Positions 30,885 to 40,253 of a stretch of 40,253 nucleotides of DNA are shown here, piece after piece. Within the stretch, counting starts at the first letter, position 1, and each line of letters opens with the position of its first letter. Under the pieces are notes generated by a model. That model made no database searches. It had not been told where the DNA came from and was given only the letters and a program-made list of their open reading frames with translations. Position numbers and translations under genes: made by a program. Source of the stretch: Cytidiella melzeri (lineage: Eukaryota > Basidiomycota > Agaricomycetes > Polyporales > Irpicaceae); assembly GCA_022592445.1 (NCBI GenBank), contig JABYQR010000388.1, positions 1-40,253 on the forward strand, in the 5' to 3' direction.

Positions 30885-33240
30885 ATTCCTGAAGAATGAA
30901 GAAGAATTGTTCCAGTGTGCTCCAGCACATTGATGCCTTTTCAGATGTGACCTTTTTGTCCCCCAAAGTGTGGGAATTTGATGGCAGAATACAGACAGTA
31001 ACAGTGTCAATAACAAAACAATGAATCCAGCTGATAGCATCACCCTGGCTTTGTTATCAGCTCTTTATATCCGATCACTTTTGCAACAAAAATGCAGTCT
31101 TTGACCTTTACAGACTGCATATGGGTACAAATCTGTACATATAATACACCGTTGGATAGCCCTATCACGTGGCAACATTGTGGTACAAACATCCTGTCAA
31201 TTGAAGTGGAATTTATCAAGTTATAGCCAGTCTACTGAAAAAAGTCATCCAGACTTAGATTCAAACTCCACTCCTGCTGGCAAATGATGTCTAATTCTGG
31301 TCAGGTACATGTGCAGCAATCTACAGACATTGCTTGCTCTCTGAACAAGGAATACAGTTAGAAGTCATGCCACACATAGTGTTGGCTCTGAGCAAGAATT
31401 ACCAGTACTTTAGAAGCTAAGTGCAAATTCTACACCCCTACTCTTGAACAGTGTAAATCTGTGGCTGCATCAACAGTGAGTACTGTATCTGATTGCTCCA
31501 CAAAGTTTCACAACTGTTAATCGCTCTCTAAGCAGGAGTTACAATCAGAACACAGCCTGTGGCAGTTCCAATGGGGGTGAGGCAGTTCAGACATCAACAG
31601 GACATGGTTGCATCAGCAGCAAGCACTGCATCAAATTGTTCCACAAAGTTTCACAACCATGAGTTGCTCTCTGAGGAGGAATTAAAATCAGAACATAGCC
31701 TGTGGCAGTTCCAATGCGGCTGAAGCAGTTCAAACATCAACAGGATGTGGTTGCATCAGCATAAAGCACTGCCTTTGATTCTTCCATACAGTTTCACAAC
31801 CACCAGTTGCTCTATAAGCAGCAGTTACAATCAGAACACAGCCTGTTGCAGCTCTAATGGGGGAGAGGTAGCGCAGATATCAGCTGGATGTGGTTTCATC
31901 AGCAGCCAGCACTGCATTCAATTGGTCCACAAAGTTTCACAACCACTGAGTTCCAAGGAGGAGTTACAGCTGTGGCAGTTTCAATGGGGGTGAAGCAGTT
32001 CAGACATCAGCAGTGCATGGTTGCATTGGCAGCAAGCACTGCATTCAATTGTTTCACAAGGCTTCACAACCACTACTCTCTATGCAGAAGTTACAGTCAG
32101 AACACAATCTGTGGCAGTTCCAATAGGGGTGATGCAGCTCAGACATCAACAGGACATGGTTGCATCAGCAGCAACCACTGCATCAGATTGTTGCACAAAG
32201 TTTCACAACATTGAGTTTCTCTCTAAGAAGGAATTAAAATCAGAACATAGCCTGTGGCAGTTTTAATGTGGCTGAAGCAGTTCAGACATCAACAGGATAT
32301 GGTTGCATCAGCATAAAACACTGCCTTTGATTCTTCCATACAGTTTCAAGACCACCAGTTGCTCTATAAGCAGGAGTTACAATCAGAACACAGCCTGTGG
32401 CAGCTCCAATGGGGGTGAGGCAGTGCAGACATCAACAGGACACATGTAACATGTTTTACCAATTGATCTAATGAGACACCCTACAGCCCTTCATTCTTGA
32501 AGCAAGTAACTTTCTAGAATCAGCAGTGAACACTGCACAAGATTAATGACAAGATAGATGAAGCCCCTTGCTACCATTAGTGACTACCTTCATCAATGTA
32601 TGGCTCCTTTTCCTGCAACCAAACTTATCAATTGTAGTACAGTCACTTTATCCCAGATCAAGTTGCCTATCAAAGGTGTCACCATTAGAAAATGCCCGTA
32701 ACACAGTCAATATTCATGACAAGATCCTTACCAGGAACACAGTTGTTGTTTTTGGTAACAAAGTCACAGCTGCAATCAACTATTCCATGCTATATGATTT
32801 ATTCAATTTGCTAACAATAACATAATCACTTTTAACCCTGCTCCTGCAGTTTACCATATTGTATCTAGATAATCCAACATAGTTCAACACCATTAAGAAG
32901 ACACATGTCACACACTCTTGATCCATGCTCTATCCCACAAACCTGTCTTAATTCTGTACTCACACCCATTGTTGCACTTCAAACAATACAGCACACTCCC
33001 TCTTCTTTCATGAATGAATGTGTGCTCCAGCGAAAACAAACCACCAACTTACTAAACATTACTCCTTGAAGAAGCTATTCCCAACAAACTTACTTGTTCA
33101 GGCTGCTACCAGCACCCAGTTTACTTACAAATTTGGCTCAATAAATAACATCTCATTCAATCTTCAGGGTTTGTACTCGCTGCTTGCAGGCCTTGCTAAC
33201 ACTAAGGCAGGCATCATCGGAAATGCCCCCCTTACATAAA
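30885..33240. repeat. Right arm of the large imperfect inverted duplication
   Basis: Mirror of 27680-30680, without the two insertions. It has its own extra segment of about 130 bp near 32698-32830. The centre, 30680-30885, contains another copy of a CAACACCATTAAGAAG block also found near 27990 and 32885, so more than one duplication step is recorded. A 73-codon frame at 33018-33239 matches the frame at 27650-27871; both look like decayed fragments rather than genes. Confidence 0.8.
31480..32455 (+). repeat. Satellite block, about 140-bp units (forward, right arm)
   Basis: About seven copies of the same unit as at 26990-27640, with anchors CCTGTGGCAGTTYCAATG near 31555, 31700, 31845, 31972, 32110, 32252 and 32395. 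The block at 28320-29450 is the reverse-oriented counterpart in the left arm. Confidence 0.83.
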
Positions 33241-33800
33241 CAGTCAGTTGCTCAACTTGCAAACCTTTTTACTACCACACTGTCACACTCTCTTTTAACA
33301 TTTTCAATGCATTCCAGGGAGATACTAGATAACTAAGATCTCTATCAATGAAATTCCTGGTAACTGGCATAACTAACTTCTCATTATTAACTTTTTGGGT
33401 TTTTGAAGGGTTTTGTTTGCATTTTTATGTCAATTGGCACAACAATGGGTTGAAGGGACTGCAATATTTAGCGCATTACATAAGCAATACTCAGCGTCAT
33501 ATAAGCACCAACCTACTACAAATGGCTATCAAATAAGCTGCATGTGACTGTTACCTACATTGAGAAGGCTCAATCAACCTATATTTATAGGTAAACTCAT
33601 ATATATACAATCTGGCATTTGTCGCGGAGCGACTGCTGCTATGCTGATAACCCTAGAAAGGGAGTGAAATAGAGAGGAAGGGAGTGGATCTCCAACGACG
33701 ACAACGAGGTCAAAGTCGATGATGAGCAGGCAAGCAGGCACTGAGGCCGGATACTGGCAGTGCAAATGACGAAGTTAATATCAAGCTTATACTAGGTTAC
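33241..33800. other. Stretch without a supported gene, next to the gypsy element
   Basis: No gene. The motif CTGGCAGTGCAAATGACGAAG occurs twice, near 33754 and 33815, about 61-63 bp apart, close to where the gypsy LTR should end. This could be a local duplication or part of the LTR boundary. Confidence 0.35.
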
Positions 33801-33849
33801 ATTGAGTAACTCACCTGGCAGTGCAAATGACGAAGAGGTCAAGATGCAG

Positions 33850-34390
33850 AACCAGGGAGGGTAAGGGGTACTATATATACTGTGTCTGGGTGGTCTGTGC
33901 ACCAGTTCCCACACTAGGGACTGGAGTAACTTGTGGGGCTGGAGTAACAATAGAACAATAAGAGACCAGGGTAACTGTCAGGGACCTGAGTAACTGTCAA
34001 GGACCAGGGTACATAGAACAATAGGACTAGAACCATAGACAATAGAACAATAGAATCAGGAACAATAGAACAATGGGAACTGGGGGAATCCCTAACAATA
34101 GACAAAAGACAATAGGACAATAAGGACTGGGGGAATCCCTGGGGAATCCCTATCAATGGAAGTTGAACAATAGAACAATAGTCTAGGTTGATCTGGAACC
34201 GCTCCAGATTGAGTCTAGGGTTTGGGTCTGGACTATTGATAAATAAGGCAGGATGTCACGTGACCCAGGTTAGGGTTAGGTCCGGTAACACTCCTAGCCG
34301 GAAAATAAGCGCTCTAGATAGGCGCCCAAGGCTGTAAACTTGTGACATTGTTGGAAAAATCCAGTCTCTGTTGGACTATCCATGTCATTA
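33850..34390 (-). repeat. Presumed 3' LTR of the gypsy element
   Basis: Placed by the polypurine tract and the integrase stop at 34399. The outer limit is a guess, since the second LTR is outside the window. The interior has irregular short repeats (AACAATAGAACAAT, ACTGGGGGAATCCCT twice, GGGACTGGAGTAAC-like). Confidence 0.45.
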
Positions 34391-34398
34391 CCCCCCTC

Positions 34399-35697
34399 CT
34401 AAAATCGCCTCGATGAACTAAGACCAGGGACTCTACCATCTGCCCATTCGAGGTCAGATGCAATAGCTTCTGTGATGTTCTCCAACGGTTTCCAAGGAAT
34501 GGAGTCGAAGAGTGCTTTGGGCAATTTCTGGGGTGCATTGGTATGTCTGGCATGGAACTCTGCAATGCTCTCTTTCGCATTGGTCAGATTTACTGCAGGT
34601 TCCCACGTTACATCGCCTTCTCCATAGCCTTTCCATTTGACTAGGTACTGCATTTGCTTCCGATAGATCCGACTGTCTAGGATCTTCTCGACTTCATAGA
34701 CTTGTTGATCATCTACTATGATCGGTGCTGGTGGTTCTGGTATGAGGCCGTTTACTTCGTTTCCTCGATACGGAGATAGCCGTTCAACGTTGATGTTGTC
34801 GTGAATACGATATCCGGATTTGAGTTTGATCCGATATGTGTGTTCACCGGTTTTCTGAAGAACTGTGAATGGACCGAGTTGTCTAGGCCCTAGCTTGTCA
34901 GACTGCTGATGTACTTTGACGTTCTTGGAAGACAACCACACAAGGTCCCCTTCCTTGAAGACTGGAGTAGTTCTGCGGGTGTATGCGGACGCTTCGGCCA
35001 TCTTTTCCTTAGATAGACGCGAGGCAGCTTCGGCTTCTGCCCGAACCTGTCTGAGCTTTTCTAGACGTGCATCTAGATTCGGCATTCGGCTCTGACGTCC
35101 GACTGGTATGGTGAAATCTGGTAGGTACCCGTACATGACTTCAAACGGAGAGTGCTGCGTAGATGAGTTGACACGAGAGTTGATGGCAAATTCAGCCACT
35201 GGGATGTATTCTGCCCAATCATCTTGTCGTTGGTCAACAAAGAGTCGTAGAATCTTTTCTACCTCTTGATTTGTTCTTTCCGTTTGACCATTGGCCTGAG
35301 GGTGGTAGGCGGTAGTCATGGCGCCCGTGATGCCTAGCCGTTTGTACAACGCTTGCATGACACGAGCTGAAAACTGGGGTCCTCTATCGGATATAAACTG
35401 TCGGGGAATGCCGTGGAGCCTGAACACTTCTTTGATGTGAAGGTCGGCTATACCGTCAGCTGTAACAGTAGACTGGGTTGGGATTACATGTGTTTGCTTG
35501 CTGTACAAGTCTGTGTACACGGCAATCATGTCAAATCCCTTACTACGTGGGAGTGGTCCGACTAAGTCTACACCAACCACTTGCCAAGGTCCGTCTGGTA
35601 CTTCGATGGGCTGTATTGGGGCCACAGGGTGCTGTGCTGGTTTGGTTCGTTGACACTTGTCACATCCGAGGACGTATTGTTCTACAAATGATGCCAT
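34399..35697 (-). pseudogene. Gypsy integrase with C-terminal chromodomain
   Basis: 432 codons. The frame opens in the zinc-binding module (CDKCQRTKPAQH), followed by the DDE core (VDLVGPLPRSKGFD, SDRGPQFSARV, HPQANGQTERTNQEVEK), a GPY/F-like region (DKLGPRQLGPFTVLQK) and a chromodomain (YEVEKILDSR ... YLVKWKGYGEGDVTWEP). It would insert element DNA, the chromodomain directing it to methylated-histone chromatin. This portion is intact, but it is cut from the RNase H portion upstream by two in-frame TGA codons near 35760-35805. Confidence 0.88.
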
Positions 35698-35805
35698 GCG
35701 AGGCCACCAATAATGCCGTGTGACTAGTTCCAGGGTTGCGTGTTTGCCGGGATGTCCTGCTGGTAACGCATCATGGCATCGTCATACAATCTCCCTACGA
35801 ACTTC

Positions 35806-36705
35806 TCAATCCTTCGGAATGTACAGCTTCCCTTTGTAGTAAACCAGTCCATTGTCTTCTTCCCACTCAAGTCCGCCATCAGTCAACTTTCGGGGTCCAT
35901 CCTTCCTGAGTTTGGCTAGTCCCTGAACTACCTCTGCTTCTCGAATACTGATGTCCTTAATTCGTGACTCTAGAGGATCTGACTCCAGAGTACTTGAGGC
36001 GGCTATTGTCTGGAAGTATTCGGGTTTCAGCACAACTTGTTCCTTGTTGTCTGATGCATCTAGAACTTCCAGGGTTCTGACTCGGGATAATGGGTCCCCT
36101 TGAGTAAGGGTCTTTCCGGGTTTGTGTGTTAACACAAAGTTAAACCGGCTCAGGTACAAAGACCACCGAGCTTGTCGTCTAGACAGGTTCTGGGCGGTTC
36201 GCCAGTACTGCAGATTCTGATGATCTGTGATGATTTCGAAGGGCGCGGGTAATCCTTCCAGATAGTGACGCCAATCTTCGAGAGCTCTGATGATAGCAAG
36301 CATTTCTCGATCATAGATCTCATAGTTCCGTTCCGCTTCGGCCATAGACTGAGACCGAAACGCTACTGGGTGCCATTGTCCATCCTCTAGTTTCTGCAAT
36401 AGAACCCCTCCAGTTGCAAAGCCAGACGCATCAACTTCAATACGTGTGGGGCGATCGGGTTCCCATGTGACTAGAATAGGTTCCTGAGTGAACGCATCTT
36501 TGAGCATTTGAAAAGTGTTCTGCTGTGCTTCTCCCCACTTCCAAGGTTGGTCTTTCTTGGTGAGATCGTGAAGAGGACGAGTATGCCGCGCAAAGTCTTT
36601 GATGAAACGTCGGTAGAAGTTGGCAAATCCAATGAAGCCGCGTACATCACGGAGGTTCTGTGGTACTGGCCAGTTGGTGATAGCTTCTATTTTACCCGAG
36701 TCCAT
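35806..36705 (-). pseudogene. Gypsy RNase H region
   Basis: 299 codons starting in the RT connection (NLRDVRGFIGFANFYRRF), followed by RNase H with IEVDASGFATGGVLLQ, YEIYDREMLAIIRAL and TDHQNLQYW, and then the start of the integrase linker (KGKLYIPKD). The stop after KD and a second in-frame stop about 8 codons later are both TGA where CGA (Arg) fits the family, i.e. C-to-T changes at CpG. Confidence 0.85.
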
Positions 36706-36734
36706 ACGGATCTTTCCGTTACCAATGATTAAAC

Positions 36735-37700
36735 CTAGGTACTCACTTGTGACTGTTCAAATTCGCATTTTTTGGGGCGAAGATACAAGTCGTTGGCTTC
36801 AAGTCGAGATAGTACCTCATGAACAATTTTCCGGTGTTCCGCAATGTCTGAACTGAAGACAAGGATGTCATCTAAGTAGACCGAGACCTTTCCTTCCGCG
36901 ATGAGATCAGCAAAGATGGAATTCATCATTGCTTGAAACGTGGCCGGAGAATTGGTCATGCCAAACAACATCACCTTAGGCTCAAACAGCCCTCGGTTTG
37001 TCACAAATGCACCCTTCCATTTGTCATTTTCCTTGATCCGAATGTTATGATAACCCCATCGTACGTCAAACTTGGTGAAGATTCTGGCTTGACGAAGCCG
37101 ATTGGTAATATCTGATACCAAGGGGAGTGGGTAGCGGTTTTTGATTGTGATGTCATTTAACCGTCGATAATCCTGAACAAGCCGGAGCTTGCCGTCCTTC
37201 TTCTTGACGAAGAATACCGGTGAGGCCATAGGCGATTTGGAGGGAACAATATATCCTTTCGCTAGGTTTTCCTCAATAAACTTGTCCAGCTCCGCTTGTT
37301 CATTCGGAGACATGGGGTAGACCTTGGATCTGAACATCTTTGGGTTCTCGGTCAGATCAATCATATGATCCCAGGGCTGATGCTCGGGGAGACGCTGTGA
37401 TGCTTCTTCTGAAAAGACTTTCTGGTGTCTGCGGTATTCCTCTGGAACCATCTGTTCGAACGTCCGTTGTTCTTTAGATTGATGGGCTTTAGCAGCGATG
37501 TCTGTGGAGTACGTAAAGCTGGCACAGGACCAAAGTTCTTCTTTTGTGTCCTGAATGATACCGGCTCTGAGCCAGGCTCTTCTCTGTTTCTGATTGGCTG
37601 TGATAGACAGGAAGGGTTCGAAGTAGTCTTCGGCTTCCAATTCCATTTCCCGGTAGCCCAATTGATCTTGGGATTTGCTTTGCGAAGCCAGGGTAAACCT
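36735..37700 (-). pseudogene. Gypsy reverse transcriptase
   Basis: Contains the finger-palm blocks KGYIVPSKSPMASPVFFVKK, RLVQDYRRLNDITIKNRYPL, FTKFDVRWGYHNIRI and the catalytic SVYLDDILVFS. A one-base frameshift near 36750 separates it from the RNase H frame, and another near 37650 separates it from the protease frame. The frame reported upstream of about 37650 is out of register with the family. Confidence 0.87.
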
Positions 37701-38411
37701 AGAATGCAGTCTTCTGGTCCGATGTCTGTGACCAAAAAGGTTGCATTTTCTTTGATAGCCCCAACTTGTAGTTCGAGCTCTGCTCTGTGTGTTATACGTC
37801 CTCCTTGATTTAGAGTCCATCGATGTTATGGAGTGGGATCTGTCTTTCTAAGGGGACCGTACGTACTCGGTGTCGATTGACAAAGTCTTGACTCAGGAAT
37901 AAAGCGGTGGCTCCTGAGTCAATCATGACTTTGATGCCTTGTTCTCTAAACACTCCTTTGAGCGTGATAGGAACTCGGAAGTGCATGCTAAGCGGGTCTA
38001 TTTCTGGTACTATGCACGATGACAAGGTTTCGAAGTAGTTATACATGTCGTTAAATAAAACTGAAGGTTGCGAATCGGGCTGCTGAGCGGGACGGGTATT
38101 TACTACAGGCGTGCTAAAAACTGTGTCCGTGGGGAAATCATCAATGTCCTCCACTTCTTCTATATAGGTCTTTCTTGAGGGACTCGAGGGTGCGGTTTCA
38201 CCTGGAGTCCTCTCTAAAAATCCCGTTGGTTGCCCAGCTGCTTGACTTGGTCCGTGAGCGATGACATCTGCTTCATGATGGCATCGTAGTCAAACGGAGT
38301 TGAAGACGAAGAGCTGGCAACGGTTGCGGCGGGCGGGGTAGGTAATGGCCTCGCGGACGAGGACGACGAGGGGGCCGGAGTAGATGGGTCAAACAATGTA
38401 CTAGCAGCCAC
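37361..38411 (-). pseudogene. Gypsy protease region, broken into several frames
   Basis: A serine/proline-rich linker at 38214-38411 is followed after a frame change by 37810-38154 with the protease motif GIKVMIDSGATALFLSQDFV. The second half of the protease (FLVTDIGPEDCILGLPWL) lies in a third frame around 37620-37740. At least two frameshifts and one stop lie inside 1 kb. Confidence 0.8.
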
Positions 38412-38414
38412 CTT

Positions 38415-39194
38415 TTACCCAAGGAACCGGCTTTGGCACACTTGTGTCTGATGGTTGCCTCCACAGTGTCCGCACAGTTCATGATCATGTTTTCCATCCT
38501 TCTTTTGGTGATCCTTGGATCCGCATCCGTAACATCTACCGTTCATGGCCTTCATGAAGTCGGTGCGTGTTTTTCCGTTGGGCCCCACTTTTGTAGCATT
38601 GATTTCCATTGCATTGGAGTCACGAGGTGCTTGGACGAAGGGAGCTGGGGACGAGGTGGAGACCGGTGTGGTTTTGAACAGATTGGGGACCGTTCGACCT
38701 TGTTCACGAGCTTTCTCTTGAGCTCGTACACAAAGACGATTGTCAATGTTGGTAGCAATGTTGATTAGATCTACGAGAGTGACGTGTGGCCTTGCAGTAT
38801 GTACCAGTTCATCCTTGATGGTAGTACTCAGGTGTTCGTAGTACCGATCACGAAGGTCTTGTGTCGAGTAACCGGTCCTGTCCATAATCTCCCTGAACCG
38901 AGCTGTGTACTCCGGAACCGTTTTCTTGCCTTGCCATAGCTCCCTGAGTTTGGCTTTGGCATCTACCATTTCATCGACCGGTTCAAATCGTGCTTTAAAC
39001 GCGGTTCTGAAGTCGTCCCAGTCACCGTTGAAAGCTGCCTGATGACTAGCAATCAGGTCCATGTGGGGCGTAGCCCAAACTGCTGCATCTTCTGTCATGA
39101 ATGACAGGGCTGACGAAATCCAGAGGTGGTCCAACCGGGTCTGACCACCTTGGGCATTATACGGAGACAGCTTCTCGTTGAACTGCGCGTACAT
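38415..39194 (-). pseudogene. Gypsy Gag (retrotransposon gag domain and zinc knuckle)
   Basis: 259 codons with the retrotransposon-gag core (FRTAFKARFEPVDEMVDAK, ELWQGKKTVPEYTARFREI) and a C-terminal zinc knuckle CYGCGSKDHQ that is extended by a second CGHCGGNHQTQVC. It ends at a TAA that is followed in the same frame by more coding-like sequence, so the stop may be secondary. It would form the particle shell. Confidence 0.85.
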
Positions 39195-39279
39195 TGAGAA
39201 AGCAGCTAAAAAGCGACGCGCGTCACTACTAGCATTGCCCTTGAAGCTGGCGGGTTTTTCTACAACCCTTTCCCGTGAC

Positions 39280-40253
39280 CTATTGTTTACCGGTTGTTGC
39301 TGGTTCTGAACCAGTGCTGTGATAGCCTGTGTCAGCTGTTGCTGACCCAGGAGTAGTGCGTGCAGAAGCTGTTCTGCTGTGGGGGCGGGGACGGCTCTTG
39401 TGTGGGGGCGGGAGTTGCTGCCCTGGAAGCATGCTGAGAGACATTGGTGGAATCCATCTGGTATTGTTCCTGGGTGAAGGTTCGATCGAAGTCTTCTTCA
39501 GGTTCAGGTAGTGGTGGGAGAGATTCAAGAATGCGATCTTCCTGCCAGTGATGGATGGGTCGATACTGATTTGCGTAACGACCAGGGTATTCTACTCTGT
39601 TGTACCGGTTGGGACACGGTTGTACTTCGCAAATCTGATGTCCTTCGTCTGAATCGTAGCTTTCGTCTCTGACAGTCTGGTTGTTGAAGGCGTGGGGGTA
39701 GTTTTCGCAGGGAAGATGATCTCTGGACCAAATGCTACTATTGGGACTTTGGGAAGCCACACTGTATTCTATTTAGAACGAGATGAAATACTCGTCCGCC
39801 CAAACTTTATCTAACCCTTTGAACACCTGCTCGTAGTTCCTCCTTAGACCCGTGAAACTGATTCCTCCAATTGCCTTTAATCCCCAATCCAGCAGTTGCC
39901 ACTCACGATGAGTGATGACAGGGGCCCAGGTTGGTAATTCCTCTAGAAGCTTCTCTAGTTCTGTTTCTCCTGCTCAAACTGTCGCTTTGTATCTTTGTGG
40001 AGCTGGTGATACTTTTCGATGGTAGGGAGTATCGACAGACGTTAGAGTGTGGCAGTGAGCTTGGGAGTGAAGATACCTCGGAGGTCTTCAACAGTGTGCT
40101 TGCGGAAGTCGATGAGAGTGGCTTTGCTGCTATGAGGGCTGCGCTAGGGTTGGTAGCGGGCCGGACTGGGAAGCGTTCCGCTAACGAAGGCTTCTTAGGG
40201 AGATTTGCTAATGCCTCAGCTCGTTCGCGTGCGGTGCGGGCGGCGAACTCTTT
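39280..40253 (-). pseudogene. Degenerate upstream part of the gypsy element
   Basis: Short minus-strand frames (39332-39760, 39280-39528, 39903-40091 and one open to the window end reading AARTARERAEALANLPKKP) look like fragments of a long N-terminal Gag extension, out of frame with each other. No LTR or primer-binding site is reached. Confidence 0.5.

Larger units (their letters stand above)
33800..40253 (-). mobile_element. Decayed Ty3/gypsy chromovirus (runs off the window)
   Basis: On the minus strand the order is Gag with zinc knuckle, aspartic protease, reverse transcriptase, RNase H, integrase, chromodomain, which defines a chromovirus. A purine tract (AGGAGGGGGG, 34391-34400 on the complementary strand) precedes TAATGACATGG, so the 3' LTR should extend from about 34390 towards 33800. 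It contains CAATAGAACAATAG-type internal repeats and a TATATATA-like box near 33872. No 5' LTR is seen before the window ends. Coding sequence is broken by several stops and frameshifts, so the copy is old. Confidence 0.85.

Noticed and set aside
39770..40253. 5' LTR of the gypsy element
   Set aside because: No similarity to the presumed 3' LTR (33850-34390) is visible; the sequence reads as degenerate Gag instead.

Overview
The window is one chromosome end of a eukaryote, most likely a basidiomycete fungus. It opens with 41 perfect copies of the pentamer TAACC (TTAGG on the other strand). Its genes carry many very short GT-AG introns, and it holds a Ty1/copia and a chromodomain Ty3/gypsy retrotransposon of fungal type. 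The fungal assignment is an inference; no rRNA or housekeeping gene is present to confirm it.

Layout. 1-205 is the telomere. 206-1290 is a subtelomeric tract built on a degenerate 10-bp unit that stays in phase for hundreds of bases. 1954-6878 is a young copia element on the minus strand, with 348-bp LTRs, a GCATA target duplication and a single in-frame stop between integrase and reverse transcriptase. 7.8-9.9 kb holds a two-exon partial gene on the plus strand, paralogous to the end of the large gene beside it. 9.97-23.84 kb carries three minus-strand multi-exon genes that I do not recognise: B (9972-15127, modelled as 10 exons and 1303 aa with every phase consistent), C (about 15.99-22.45 kb, at least 15 exons) and D (22973-23838, 4 exons, 229 aa, very acidic). 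23.84-25.11 kb has a tRNA-like sequence and a 154-bp tandem repeat. 25.1-33.8 kb has no gene that I can support; it is a large imperfect inverted duplication of a roughly 130-140-bp satellite, and two DNA-transposon-like insertions are present in one arm only. 33.8 kb to the end is a decayed minus-strand Ty3/gypsy chromovirus that runs off the window.

The most unusual structure is a family of about 30 short hairpins. Each has the shape CCGATA(R)-loop-(Y)TATCGG, and all lie between 7.8 and 24.6 kb. They are arranged in arrays with a near-constant period (44-60 bp, 45-46 bp in the largest) and fall only in intergenic DNA and introns. In my gene models 22 introns without hairpins are 38-70 nt long, and the four introns with hairpins are 186, 388, 465 and 513 nt. 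The hairpin arrays together with the unrecognised genes B, C and D form the part of this window most likely to be an undescribed subtelomeric system. That they work together is only an inference from co-localisation.
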